This document shows, piece by piece, positions 1-10,470 of a DNA stretch of 64,000 nt. The notes below the pieces were generated by a model. The model saw nothing but the letters and a program-made list of their open reading frames with translations. It made no database searches and was not told the DNA's origin. The stretch's first letter is position 1. Every line of letters starts with the position of its first letter. Position numbers and translations under genes: made by a program. Source of the DNA: Amoebidium appalachense (taxonomy: Eukaryota; Ichthyosporea); NCBI GenBank assembly GCA_963693365.1, contig CAVNZM010000010.1, positions 3,162,001 through 3,226,000 on the forward strand, written 5' to 3'.

Positions 1-107
1 ACACACACACACACTGCACCTCCCCCACCTCCCCCACGCCCCCCCACCTCCCCCAAACTTCGTAGTATATATTTCTTTCTAACCTGCTCTCCCCCCACCA
101 CCCACAG

Positions 108-380
108 GACAATCTCCGTCTCCAAAGCGGCTACTTTGCCACCACCGTGTCCCTCGTTGTCCCCGATGAGCACCCACCAGCATGGGGGCCCACTCTGCTA
201 CCCCCACAACTACTCGAAGCAAACAACGTACGCAGTGCACTAGACTCCCTAACTGTCACAATGAGAAGACGTCTGGGGTCGGCGTTTGACCAGAGAACGA
301 GGGAGGCGTGGTTGGCCGGATGTGCTCTTGTTGCCCAGGAGGCAGGGCACGGGGGTAGCACTAGGTCACTGTTGAACTGA
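108..380 (+). CDS. Terminal exon of an unrecognised upstream gene
   Basis: A 91-codon open frame follows a good acceptor (pyrimidine-rich stretch ending CCACCCACAG at 98-107), begins in phase 0 with Asp-Asn-Leu-Arg and ends at TGA 378-380. Composition is ordinary coding sequence with no low complexity, unlike the flanking DNA. The residues (for example LLEANNVRSALDSLTVTMRR) suggest a helical C-terminal tail. I do not recognise the family. The rest of the gene lies left of position 1. The 500 bases after the stop are unique, non-repetitive sequence that probably holds the 3' UTR, but I see no unambiguous AATAAA signal close by. Confidence 0.5.
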   Translation, partial: DNLRLQSGYFATTVSLVVPDEHPPAWGPTLLPPQLLEANNVRSALDSLTVTMRRRLGSAFDQRTREAWLAGCALVAQEAGHGGSTRSLLN

Positions 381-900
381 GGGAGTGTGAATGTTTCTTA
401 CTTATTCAGAATATAGGTTGAAGAGACAGATACAGTCGAATGTTTTCTTGTCTGTCTATTGGTATGGGTACGTGTGACGTGCACTTGTTGTATTATAAGC
501 TACGAGTGCTTAATGAATGAAAAGCAAGCTTTGAGAAATCAATTCTTTAGGTGCCTTTGCCAAATTTAGCCTGAACCACTACAGTTGTATACGATTTCAC
601 TATTACTTGGCTTGCCCTGGGCTATGGCATGGGTGCCACGGATATAGGACTCGGAACTATGTCGTGCTTTGTATTCTAATATCGGATATTTAGTGTGATA
701 CCTCCTGGCTGTATTCATAAACAATAGTTTTAGTGTGTGATACATTGTTCTATAAGACCTTTAATTAAGAGGTGTTTGTCTCTTTTATGCACGCGGCAGC
801 TCATGTAAATTATCCACCCAGGCCATAAACAATTTGAACTTATTACAGAAATGTCGGTCAAATTGATTTGTGCATAGCGGTTTAAGAGTGTCGGTGGGTG
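381..900. other. Unique non-coding sequence
   Basis: Moderately AT-rich, non-repetitive sequence after the stop of the upstream gene. No frame looks coding and I see no RNA gene. It is probably the 3' UTR plus intergenic DNA. Confidence 0.4.
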
Positions 901-911
901 GGTGGGTGGGC

Positions 912-978
<67 letters not shown>

Positions 979-1255
979 CTTTCGTGCGTGTGTGCATGAA
1001 TATTTCACTCTCTCCCCCGCCCCCTCCCCCCGCTCCCTCTCTCTCCTCGTCTGCATTCCTCTCTCCTCGTCCCCCCCTCTCTCCTCGTCTGCATTCCCCC
1101 TCCCCCCCCCCCCCCCCCCCCCCCTCCCCCCATCGATCGCGAAAATTCGGTCCCTTCCCTCCCTCCCTCCCCCCTCCCATCACCATGCCCCTCCCCCCCC
1201 CTCCCTTCCCCCCCCCCTCCCCCCCCCCCCCCAATCCCCCCCTCCGCTGGTGTTC
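901..1255. repeat. (GT)n microsatellite and C-rich block
   Basis: A GGTGGGTG stretch leads into a near-perfect (GT)n run at about 915-970 that turns into CGCGCGC. It is followed by C/T-rich tracts with an internal duplication of TCTCTCCTCGTCTGCATTCC (about 1040-1100) and long C runs to 1235. All open frames here are low-complexity artefacts. Confidence 0.9.
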
Positions 1256-1494
1256 TTTCTGACAGGTGCCATTGTTCTGCTACGAGCACTGCCCGGGTCG
1301 ATTGCACACAGGCCACACGGGCAGTCTCGCTGCATTTGTGTGCATCACTTACCTGGGGCATACCCATGCTAAGGCTCGTCCTAACATTATCAGGCTTATC
1401 AAAAAGCTTTGGTGAGGACCCAATGCAACCACATCGGCAGAACTGACTTGCTCTAATCAGATTTAATCTGAAAACAGCAGGACCATTCTGGAAG
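1256..1494. other. Unique non-coding sequence
   Basis: Non-repetitive stretch between the C-rich block and the TTCTGC array. I see no supported gene, RNA or regulatory element. Confidence 0.3.
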
Positions 1495-1828
1495 AAGCAG
1501 AGTTATTCCACTTTTGCAGAATTATTCTGCAGACGCAGGATTATTCCGGCTTACGCAGAATTATTTTGCAAAAGCGGAATTATTTCGCAAAAAGCAGAGC
1601 TTTTCTGCTCTTCCCGTGACAGCTAGAGGCATAAATTTGCTACATGTACAAGTAGATCTGAGTAGTTCTGCTTTCTGCAAAAACCTTGATAACTCTGCTC
1701 TTGGCAGAATAGTTCTGCATTTGTAGAACAATTCTGCTTTTGCAGAATAGTCCTGCTTGTTGCAGAATTTCTCTGCTTTTTGAAGACTATTTCTACTCTT
1801 TGCAGGATAATTCTGCTCAGAGCAAGTT
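1495..1828. repeat. Degenerate palindromic TTCTGC/GCAGAA array
   Basis: Units of about 16-20 bp built around GCAGAA and TTCTGC, often paired as an imperfect palindrome with AT-rich spacers such as GCAGAATTATTCTGC, recur about fifteen times. Units differ by several substitutions, so the array is old or maintained only loosely. Each unit could fold into a small hairpin. It ends shortly before a G-run of about 27 nt (1856-1882). I cannot assign it to a known satellite family. Confidence 0.7.
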
Positions 1829-2035
1829 GATTTTGCCGCAATGTGGTTGGTCAACGGGGGGGGGGGGGGGGGGGGGGGGGGGATGGGGCCACGCGTGTTT
1901 AGTGTTAAGATAATACACTTTCTGCGCCACATCGCGGAATGGGTCCTGTTACGTACGTACGTGCAGCCACCGGTCGTGGGTTTGGGACAGGTCACGCAGT
2001 ACAGGGGTGTGCTATATATAAGATTTTCCGTGAAT

Positions 2036-2170
2036 AAGATTCTAGCGCTAGATTTTTTGAAAAATTTATGATTCTAGCTGTCTAGCCCCCATGACACATA
2101 TGAAAATAAAGATTTTTCTCCTTGTCTTTGTGGGCTAGAGGGGTCTGGGACTAAGATTCTAGCTGGCTAG
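2036..2170. repeat. Three copies of a GATTCTAGCTnnCTAG motif
   Basis: The palindrome-like motif occurs near 2037-2054, 2070-2086 and 2154-2170, immediately before the open frame of the LINE. Spacing is irregular. It could be part of the LINE's residual upstream sequence or of the host target site. Confidence 0.4.
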
Positions 2171-5035
2171 GGCCGAAATCCATGTAATCTTATATTCGGC
2201 TACGAGTTGTCACAGTTACCAATGTCCACTGTTATTTTAGGTGATTTTAACACGCGACTCCACCACACAGACACACTGCAAGTGAGTGTCGGGTACCCAT
2301 CTAAGCCCCCGGAGCGTGCTATCCCTTTAGCAAGGTATGTCCAAAGTCACACTTTGCGGTTCCCTCAAATATCCCATGCCCACAACACCGACTGGGGAGT
2401 GGCCTTTTGGCCATCAACCATGTCAAAACTCTCTCTCCCTCCTAACCTCTCTAGGTCATCTGACCACTCTCCTATCCTTTTCCTACCTAAGATCTCCCTT
2501 GATCTGCTCCCCCCTCCCCCTCCCACCTTTCGCCTCCGTCTATCCCAGCTTAAGTCACAGTGGGGTAGAGTTGATGTATGTGTATGCTATGCTACGAAAC
2601 ACCCTATATATATGCGCCTATTAGAATCTGCACAAGCCAGGCCAGATTCACATCTCGTACTAGATACATGCACTAACTTTATTGTTGATGATTTGATAGA
2701 TCTCGGTGATTATGCTGGCGGTTGGTGGAAGGAATATCCCGATGCTCTCTTGTTACCAAACACCACTCCCGCTAGACTAGGTGAACCCGTGTCTCAAAAG
2801 GAAAGCTTGCGCCGGCTTGCTAGTATGAATCGATTTGGCCCCCCTGCTCGTATTATTGGTGATACCACTGGAGACCCCCTCATAGACTCTGATAAGTATT
2901 TCTCGGAACTGTTTAAAGATAGGACCCCCGCTCAGAAACCTATTGTGTGGCCTGTAGACCCATCTATCCCCATAGAATCGATCCTCCCCTTTTTCAGTCC
3001 CGATGCCATATGGTCTGTGATATCTAGTTATAGCTCTAGTAAGTCTTGTGGACCTGATGGACTCCCTGCTGGGTTTCTTAAAATCCTTGTTCCCTCCTAC
3101 CCACAAAAGGAAAGTGATCGTGCTATTAAACCTGATCTTACTATCATGTTAAGCTCTCTCTTTTCTTGGTGTGTTAAATGTGGACATGTCCCGTCATCTT
3201 GGTTAGATACCTTAGTGATCCCCATAGTTAAGAAGGACTCTGAGGGCCCCATATCATCCTTTCGCCCCATTACACTAACCCAGGTTGTTCGTAGATTCTT
3301 TGAAGCTTGCTTACTTAGGTTATTTGCACATCACCCTAGGTTTCAATCTATTCTTCACATACACCCATGCCAATCCGCTTTTCGTAAAAACAATTCATGT
3401 TATGTTCAAATAATGGCACTGCACGATTCTATGCAAGTTGGTGCACAATATGTTGGCTTTATTGATTGGAAAACTGCTTACGATTCTGTCTCCCCTGGTC
3501 TCCTATGGGAAAAGCTTGCTGCACGGGGTGTACCACACTGCATTGGTGTTCTGTTAGAAGCACTCTTGTCTCAAACCTATGGTAGAGCTGTGGTTAATGG
3601 GCATCTTTCATATGGTTTTGCTCGTACTAGAGGTCTCTTGCAGGGTTCATTGCTTAGCCCCTTTTTGTTTAACCTATTTATAGATGATTTGGCTGTCAAG
3701 ATTTACGCCGAAAACGATGACCCTATTAATAACTTTCCGCCTGCACTTCTCTATGCTGATGATCTGTCCCTCCTTGCCCGTACCCCTAGACGCCTGCAAA
3801 GATTGTTCGATGTAGTGTCAGAGTGGTGCAAGGCAAACCTTATGATCCTTAACATAGACAAATGTGGTGTTCTTGTACCTGATATAGCTAACAATTTACA
3901 CACATTTACATTATCATCTAAACCTGTACCTATAGTTCCAGAATACAAATATCTTGGTGTTCCGGTTGATTCTGTTGGTGTTATGTTTCCCCATATGGTC
4001 GAAAAGAGGGTAGAGTTGGCTCGTAAGCGGTTAGCTTTCTTCTCGGCTAATATTTTTAAAGACACACCCCTCCATCCTTCTATTAGACTTACATTTATTC
4101 GCACTTTTGTCTTCCCGGCATGTGAATATGGTTTACCCCTTCTCGCCGCTTGGATCAAGAAAGAGAGAACTAGAGCGCTTAAACCCTTGGCAAATTTCCT
4201 TGAAGCAGAAGTTGCCTCCTTTCTATCTAACAACTGTTGTAAACCTGGGCCTGTAACGCTCTCGATATATGGTCTGGTCCCAATAGCTGCTAGAGTATCC
4301 TATCTCGCGCTGAAATTCAATAAGCACATAAGCCGCTTAAAGAAGTATTTGCCCTCCCACCCTCTCTTCTCTATCCGACCTGTCCCCTCCTCACCTCTCC
4401 CCTCTTTCCTCCCCTCTCTCTCCCCTTCTCCCCTGGGCACAAATACAAATAAACCCCGCAATAGTGTGTGTGTGACTTTGGACTGCCACTTACTTATTAA
4501 ACATGTACACAATCACAAGATAACCACGCAATATAACAAATGGAAAAAGATACCACACGACACTAGACCCGATGAAAGCATACACCTTGAAAAACTAAGC
4601 CTTATGTCTCGTTTTATATATACTGACCGCCTCAACCATATTGCCAAATATGGCACTCGCAAGTGTATAACACCTAAATACATATTACCTTCCTGTAGAA
4701 CTGGTCTTTCTCTAGCTGATGGTATTATTGATCAATTACCACGCTTTTACTGTACACGTGCTATACAGTGGAGATCTAATAAGTATAAGGTGGCATCATT
4801 TGCATGCCCAAACAACACACACACACACCAGTTTAACCGGTCATGTATCGCCAAATGTAGTTTGATAGACCACATAATACCGCCACACACACACGTCACA
4901 TTCACAACAGACACCCAGAAAGATAGCCTACCTGTAAATTACAACATCCTTGATTTTATACTAAACACGCGTAACTACGACCTGTTTATTAGATGTATTG
5001 ATTGGCTTGAGAAACACATCACTACAAAATTATAG
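2171..5035 (+). CDS. LINE ORF2 fragment: endonuclease tail plus reverse transcriptase
   Basis: The frame is open from the codon after TAG 2168-2170 to TAG 5033-5035. The first in-frame ATG is 2222, giving about 937 codons. Near the N-terminus is GDFN (about 2240), a late motif of the apurinic-like endonuclease, followed by SDHSP (about 2459), its last motif, so only the endonuclease tail remains. The reverse transcriptase follows: CGPDGLPAGF near 3049, FRPITL near 3262, AYDSVSPGLLWEKL near 3478, GLLQGSLLSPFLFNLFIDD near 3634, catalytic YADD at 3752-3763, and YKYLGVP near 3946. The last 350 residues are unassigned. One Asn/His/Cys-bearing patch near 4820-4875 might bind metal, but I would not call it a zinc knuckle. 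No internal stop or frameshift occurs across 2.8 kb, so the insertion is young. The chain lacks the residues needed for autonomous nicking. Confidence 0.85.
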   Translation, partial: GRNPCNLIFGYELSQLPMSTVILGDFNTRLHHTDTLQVSVGYPSKPPERAIPLARYVQSHTLRFPQISHAHNTDWGVAFWPSTMSKLSLPPNLSRSSDHSPILFLPKISLDLLPPPPPTFRLRLSQLKSQWGRVDVCVCYATKHPIYMRLLESAQARPDSHLVLDTCTNFIVDDLIDLGDYAGGWWKEYPDALLLPNTTPARLGEPVSQKESLRRLASMNRFGPPARIIGDTTGDPLIDSDKYFSELFKDRTPAQKPIVWPVDPSIPIESILPFFSPDAIWSVISSYSSSKSCGPDGLPAGFLKILVPSYPQKESDRAIKPDLTIMLSSLFSWCVKCGHVPSSWLDTLVIPIVKKDSEGPISSFRPITLTQVVRRFFEACLLRLFAHHPRFQSILHIHPCQSAFRKNNSCYVQIMALHDSMQVGAQYVGFIDWKTAYDSVSPGLLWEKLAARGVPHCIGVLLEALLSQTYGRAVVNGHLSYGFARTRGLLQGSLLSPFLFNLFIDDLAVKIYAENDDPINNFPPALLYADDLSLLARTPRRLQRLFDVVSEWCKANLMILNIDKCGVLVPDIANNLHTFTLSSKPVPIVPEYKYLGVPVDSVGVMFPHMVEKRVELARKRLAFFSANIFKDTPLHPSIRLTFIRTFVFPACEYGLPLLAAWIKKERTRALKPLANFLEAEVASFLSNNCCKPGPVTLSIYGLVPIAARVSYLALKFNKHISRLKKYLPSHPLFSIRPVPSSPLPSFLPSLSPSPLGTNTNKPRNSVCVTLDCHLLIKHVHNHKITTQYNKWKKIPHDTRPDESIHLEKLSLMSRFIYTDRLNHIAKYGTRKCITPKYILPSCRTGLSLADGIIDQLPRFYCTRAIQWRSNKYKVASFACPNNTHTHQFNRSCIAKCSLIDHIIPPHTHVTFTTDTQKDSLPVNYNILDFILNTRNYDLFIRCIDWLEKHITTKL

Positions 5036-5039
5036 CGCA

Positions 5040-5042
<3 letters not shown>

Positions 5043-5117
<75 letters not shown>
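5043..5117. repeat. (CA)n microsatellite in LINE 3' UTR
   Basis: About 35 CA units start just after the LINE stop codon and precede the poly(A) tail. The position suggests the repeat is either part of the element or arose in its 3' UTR. Confidence 0.9.
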
Positions 5118-5118
<1 letters not shown>

Positions 5119-5150
5119 CCAGCTGATACCGAGTGTCCCGAGGGGAGCCC

Positions 5151-5200
<50 letters not shown>

Positions 5201-5201
<1 letters not shown>

Positions 5202-5775
5202 GGGGAACCCCAACTAATTGATTTCTCCTTGTAGTCTTTATGGTGTCTCGTAGAGAAAGTAAACCCTGATATATAGTCACCACCCGACATCTATGTACGT
5301 GATCATGATATACCGCTGAGGGGATATTCCGAGCAAAACCCCCCCCATACCTGAGACTGGTTCTCTTTGCCTCGAGTAAACAGCGTAAACCCCCTACCCA
5401 TCTACCTGGTATTTCTGGTTAATGTGCCCATGCCATCATGATACCTATGTAGTACCTGGCACGGCTGAAAACTGCTTTCTTGCTACGTGCAACACAGTGC
5501 ACTAAAATAGCGCACATAAGAGCCTGTTATTGGCGGCACAGTGAGTGCAGCAGCTAATAGCTCTGTTTATACCATTAGCTGGTCACTATGAATTTTCCCG
5601 TATACGCTCAGTATCCCTCGCTGTCGATATAAGCAACCGACGAAGCAGACATGTATCAGGATATGTGGATATTCTTCAAAGACCTGCATGTGATCATTGC
5701 TTTAGTTAAAATTTCACATTGCCTGTTAATATTTTTTACATTAAATTACGATGTACTAATAAATTTTCTATTTTA
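5201..5775. other. Unique non-coding sequence after the LINE
   Basis: Non-repetitive sequence with no convincing open frame or RNA structure. It ends in a T-rich stretch with TATTTTAG (to 5776), which could be a splice acceptor for a candidate exon at about 5777-5840. Confidence 0.35.
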
Positions 5776-5776
5776 G

Positions 5777-6103
5777 CGCTGCATGGATTCCGGTTTGTAT
5801 GCTACCCCCAGCCGAGGCCTCGTCCGACGATTTCCCTCAAGGTTGCCCCCATCCCCCCCCCCCCCCCCCTCCCCCCCCCCCCCCCTTCCCCCCCCCCCCC
5901 CCCCCCCCCCCAAACACACACACACACACTCACCGGTCCCCCAGCCACCCACCTACCCTCCCCCTCCAGCACATCACTCTTCCCCATCCCCCCTCCCCCC
6001 CGCCCCCCCTCCCCTCCCCCCGCGCAAACACACACATAGACACACACACATGTACTCAGGACATACATACTCCCACCCATTCCCCCCGGCCCCCCCCCCC
6101 CCA

Positions 6104-6134
<31 letters not shown>

Positions 6135-6145
6135 CCCCTCCCCCC

Positions 6146-6176
<31 letters not shown>

Positions 6177-6402
6177 ACACATTCCCCTGCCAATTGCATC
6201 ACAAACACGGCCGCCGCCGCCGCCGCCGCCGCCGCCACTACCACCACACACACGCTGTCACACAGACGTGACACAACACCCCACACTTTCACTTTCACTG
6301 TGACCCGCTCTCCACAACCCCTCATACCACCCTCCTTACTGAGATATCTCAGCTGCCTCCGTCACTCCTCGACAAGTACAGCATCACAGATCGGACACGG
6401 TA

Positions 6403-6447
<45 letters not shown>

Positions 6448-7332
6448 ACACACACCAATCATATACCCCCCCCTCCCCTGTGTACCCCCCCCCCCCCCTC
6501 TAATTTTTTTACACCCCCCGCCTCCCCCCTCCCCTCCCCTCCCCACTCCCCCCTTCCCCCCCCCCCCCCTGCCCACGGGGCCCACGGGGCCCTTGCACTA
6601 CATAACAGTTCCCGCCGGAACCTTCCACCTCCCCCTCCCCCCCCCCCCCCCCCCCGGCCCCCCCCCCTCACCCCACCTCCCCTATTCCTCTCTCCCCCGA
6701 CGCCCCCCCCAATTCTCTGGCCATCACATGTACTTTCCAATGCAGCCACACCGTGGCGCACACTCACATGTGCGTGGTGCTGATCAAATGGACCAGGTAC
6801 TGTACACACACACACGCACACCGTTGAACACACACACACTGCCAGTGTCGAACCAAACAATGTAGTGAAACACATTCCTTGCGCATAATGAAGCGTCACT
6901 TCGCAAATAACGAGCCCCACAGGGGGAGAGTATCTTCCTCTTCTTTTTCACAGATTTCCCCCCCCTGGCCACCACCAACCCCTCTCCCCCCACTTTTTTT
7001 CCTTTAGTAATTTACCCCTGCCTCTTTTTTCTTTTCTTTTTTTTCCTTTTTCTTTCTTTCTTTTTTTTTTTTGCGTGTGTGTGAGTGTTTGTGTGGGTGT
7101 GGGTGTGCGTGTATGTGTGCGTGTGCCGGTGTACGTGCATATGTCAGGCTGTGTGTGTTTGTCTTTTGTGTTTGTGTTCGGGTGTGTGTGTGTGTGTGTG
7201 TGTGTGTGTTCCGTGTGTGCCGTTTGTGTGTGTGTGTGTGTGCCGGTGTGTGTGTTTGTGTGTGTGTGTGTGCCGGTGTGTGTGCATGTGTAAGGCTGTG
7301 TGTGTGTGTCTTTTGTGTGTGTGCGTCACGCC

Positions 7333-7401
<69 letters not shown>

Positions 7402-8112
7402 TGGGTGGGTGCGGGCGGGGGGAGGGAGGGCGGGAGGGGGAGAGAAGAGGGGAGGAGGGGGTGGGGGGTTGGATGGGATGGAGTGGGGTGGGGGGGGGGG
7501 GGGGGGGGAGGGGGAGGAGTAAACTGGATTTGCCAGACGTTTTGCCTCGAGCCTGAGACTATTACATTTTTCGCGGCCAGTCACAAGTTCGTTGGTGTTG
7601 ACAAACCAGAAAGTTTGTAAAAGGAAACTAATTCAAACGGTTTACAATTCTGCAGCCGAGTCCTTCCCCTCCTCCCCCCCCCCCCCCCCCCTCACTATCT
7701 TCCGCCCTCCCCCTTTCCCCCATGACCAGCACAAGTACACACACTACCGTGTCACGGTCCGCACGATACTTTGACCACCCCCGCAGGCACGCTCACACAC
7801 ACACACATACGTGTGCACGCACACACACAAACCACACACACACACACACCCACGCCCACACCCCTCTCACACACACCGCAGTGCACACACATACACACGT
7901 ACACACCGGCCGTGACACACACCAGTTACGTTAGCCGGTTACTGAATATCTTAGCAATTGAAAGCCAAACAGATGAAATCCCCGCACTACCACCCGTTCA
8001 GCACCTGATGTATAATCGATCACATAACTTTGACGTTTTCTATGTTATGGGTTATTGTTGGGCTCAGAACCACATATCACATTTTGAAAGCACACCTGTG
8101 TCCGACTCCTAA
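5777..8112 (+). CDS. Candidate exons of an unrecognised gene
   Basis: Four segments look exon-like amid C-tracts and microsatellites. They are 5777-5840 (after TATTTTAG, before GTTGCC), 6353-6399 (after [22 protein letters not shown], before GTATCC), 6746-6796 (after [24 protein letters not shown], before GTACTG) and 7926-8112 (after CACCAG, ending TAA 8110-8112). The middle two and the last join in a consistent phase 2. The last encodes non-repetitive sequence including [20 protein letters not shown]. An alternative 3' exon is 7529-7620 ([19 protein letters not shown], ending TAA). I recognise no family, and the exon order between 6796 and 7926 is unresolved. It could equally be chance frames between repeats. 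Confidence 0.3.
5858..6680. repeat. C-homopolymer, (CA)n and (CCG)n cluster
   Basis: Dense C-tracts (about 5850-5910, 6080-6162, 6404-6444, 6637-6668) alternate with short CA runs, and a pure (GCC)9-like triplet run lies at 6210-6236. The many proline-rich or polyalanine frames here are composition artefacts. Confidence 0.85.
7073..7525. repeat. (GT)n microsatellite followed by G-rich tract
   Basis: An interrupted (GT)n array from 7073 ends in a long pure segment at about 7333-7397. A purine-rich GGAGGG/GGGG tract to about 7518 follows. The tract could form G-quadruplexes on the + strand. Confidence 0.9.
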
Positions 8113-8213
8113 GACTAAGAAAAAGGCCCGTCAGTGCATGTCCGCCTGACTGAGAGTATTACAGAATCCGCCCATATGCAGCTCCCCCTCGAGGGACCCT
8201 CCCCCCCCCCCCG

Positions 8214-8254
<41 letters not shown>

Positions 8255-8744
8255 ACCACAAAAAAAAAAAAAAAAAAAAAGGGGGGGGGGGGTAAAAGTA
8301 ACACTAACTCCTGAGCAGTAATTTATATGTTAGGAACTTCGAATTCATGTACTACATACGGGACAGCCTCCAAAACATACGAACCCCCGCCTGGCCTTAC
8401 TTACGGTAATCCCCCGGCATGTGCATGTTCGCATGCCCCATCTACGGCCCATCCGGCAGCACATGCAGGCCTGTGGGGGCCTCACAAACGTAGTATGCAT
8501 ACCGTATGATACATACGTTATAAAAGCAACCAAAATGACGTCGACCCTTGGCCACCTATATGCCCGTCAATCACTGGCACCGATGAATTTATACCCTTGA
8601 TATATGAGCCCCTCCAATGAAGTTCCATACTGTCTCGTGATATACCAACGATCGGTAGAAACGATCGGACCATTGAAAACAATGAACGGGAGGGCCAAAA
8701 GAAGATGCAGCCCCCCCCCCCCTGCTCCCCCCTCTCCCCCGCTA
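8113..8744. other. Non-coding spacer with C/A/G homopolymers
   Basis: C-run 8199-8252, A-run 8261-8280 and G-run 8281-8292 are followed by unique sequence with several short palindromes such as a duplicated ACGATCGG near 8648-8669. I see no supported gene. Confidence 0.4.
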
Positions 8745-9969
8745 CTATTCTAACACATACGCACCACTCACGATGTTCTTGAACACCCCACCGCGCCCCC
8801 TAACTGCCTCCCCCAGCTGTTTCAAGCTGTGCCCATGCTCCACTTTCACCCCGCATTTCAGCTCCACATCTTTGAGCTCTTGCAATCCCACCAAGCTCTC
8901 CACACCTACGATATCTCCGAAAAAATGCAGCACGAGTTTTTCCTATCTTCGGCATTTTCAAATAGGCGCAACGTCGAGAATTCCAGTGTCTGGGTCTGTT
9001 TTGCATTTTTTCTTGCAGGGGCGCTTGTCGTCGCTGTCGCTTTCACTTTCGCTGTTGCTGTTGCTGTTGCTGTTGTTAACGTCGTCGCTTTCGTTTACAC
9101 TGTCGTTGTCGCTCCACGGCCTCCTCTCTGCTTTTACACCCGATGCCGCAGGGTAGTCGACGGCTGCCAGTATGAGTACCAGCAGGTTCTCGCACAATGC
9201 AATCGTCGAAACATCAACCAAGGTGGCGTAGCACTTCATGTCCAACAGTTGGAGCGCGAAAATGACGCCATGAAACGCAAATTCGCACCGTAGAACCTCT
9301 CGATTTTCATTTCCGAAAGATTCGTCGTGTTGTTTACTTGCGTAAAATCTGCCCCTTCTGACCGTGACGTTTCGAGCACTTCCACATACAGTTTTCTTAA
9401 GGGGGCCACCGTTTTGATGCCCTGCATGTGTCCGTCATTATATATAATTACAGCAGTCTTCTCGCCGATCATCATTCCCTCTGACCACGATTTCAATGAG
9501 GTGCTTGAGTTTGGCCATGTCAGGGGGTACATCCCTCGCCCGTTGGAAGGACAGAAACCGCAGGTGAGGTAGTTCCCCAAGAATTTCGACTAAAGCACGG
9601 TGGTTGATGTCAATAGCCAGCCGTGGTAGCGCAAGATGTTCGAGGAACTTGCATTGTTCGAGGGCCTGTAAGTCGTCAGCGGCGAAGGATGCGGTAGAGA
9701 CGTACATTTTCGAGCTTCGTCAGTTTGCTTAAAAATTCGCCGAGCTTTTCAGGCTGTGCCCCACTGACCGGCCCACTGTGGCATGCTATCATGAGGGATG
9801 TGATGCCATTGCATGGTGAAGATTGCAGGGCGGCCATCAGGGAGTCATAGAATTCATATTTTACTTTGAGACTCTTCACGTTAGGATGGGAGGCCAAAAA
9901 CTCGTGTAGTTTTTGCAGTGACGAGACGCCATAGCCTCCGTCGTATTCTACGGGTGGCTCAGAGGCCAT
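8745..9969 (-). pseudogene. Frameshifted leucine-rich-repeat protein gene
   Basis: Read on the minus strand from ATG 9967-9969 (MASEPPVEYDGGYG...) to TAG 8745-8747, about 400 codons show leucine-rich-repeat spacing, for example LTKLENVRLY, FLEHLALPRLAID, LGELPHLRFLSF, LRKLYVEVLE and LVGLQELKDVELK. A Ser/Asn/Asp-rich linker and a KRPCKKKCK basic cluster lie near 8985-9080. The coherent reading needs about five frame changes, near 9690-9710, 9480-9560, 9240-9255, 8970-8990 and 8935-8945, mostly beside runs of four or five A or T. The giant gene next door shows only one such shift in 10.9 kb, so sequencing error is unlikely to explain them all. I take it as a decaying copy. One shift could instead be a 40-nt intron (GTACGT...TTACAG, about 9670-9709). 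The protein family (NLR-type or other LRR) is unresolved. Confidence 0.55.
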
Positions 9970-10470
9970 TTTCAGCTGATCCGGCACTGAGTCGACGAAA
10001 CGTGTATGTAGAGCTGCGTGGCAAACGTTTGTCTAAACCACAATCCTAGTATAGAGGAAAGATAGTTGTACGGGAGATATATGGATCAAGAATTAGAGCT
10101 GTTGACGTGTTAATATTATTATATATACCGTGCCGCTTTTATTACCGTACAGCTTGAAAGGGAGCTGTGCGTGAATTATTCAAGTCACTCCTTATATATG
10201 GTTGCATACGGCGGTACAGTTGCGCTAGCTGGTTGCGCTTCTCTGTCGTAAGTGTCAAGATCTTCCCACAAACAACTTGAAAAAAGCGTCATGGGAATCA
10301 CGTGCAACTGCCCGAGTCTGCGTATCAACTACCTCCGTAGCAGCCCTCTCTTGTTTGTGCTTCTTGCGGACAGAATAAACACGTACAAGTCCTCACGACA
10401 GGCCCTGTGGGAATTGCACCCTTACCCCCCACATTATCCAACTACATATCTGCAGTTTGTATGCTCACGT

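Larger units (their letters stand above)
2171..5200 (+). mobile_element. 5'-truncated non-LTR retrotransposon (LINE) with poly(A) tail
   Basis: The element comprises an ORF2-like frame (2171-5035), a short 3' UTR with a (CA)n microsatellite (5043-5117), a GC-rich stem-like segment (about 5138-5153) and a 46-nt poly(A) run at 5155-5200. Gag-like ORF1 and most of the endonuclease domain are missing at the 5' end, the usual outcome of incomplete target-primed reverse transcription. The 5' limit is inferred only from where the frame opens. I could not identify target-site duplications. Clade assignment (for example L1/Tx1-like versus CR1/Jockey-like) needs a phylogeny. Confidence 0.85.

Noticed and set aside
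5138-5212. Hairpin plus poly(A) as a transcription terminator
   Set aside because: The A-run follows a LINE ORF and fits a retrotransposon tail better than a terminator, which in any case is a bacterial-style signal.
6210-6236. Polyalanine-type triplet expansion in a coding region
   Set aside because: The (GCC)n run lies in low-complexity sequence with no supported exon around it.
5799-6503. Proline-rich protein with histidine runs
   Set aside because: C-runs and CA repeats produce Pro and His/Thr runs in several frames at once.
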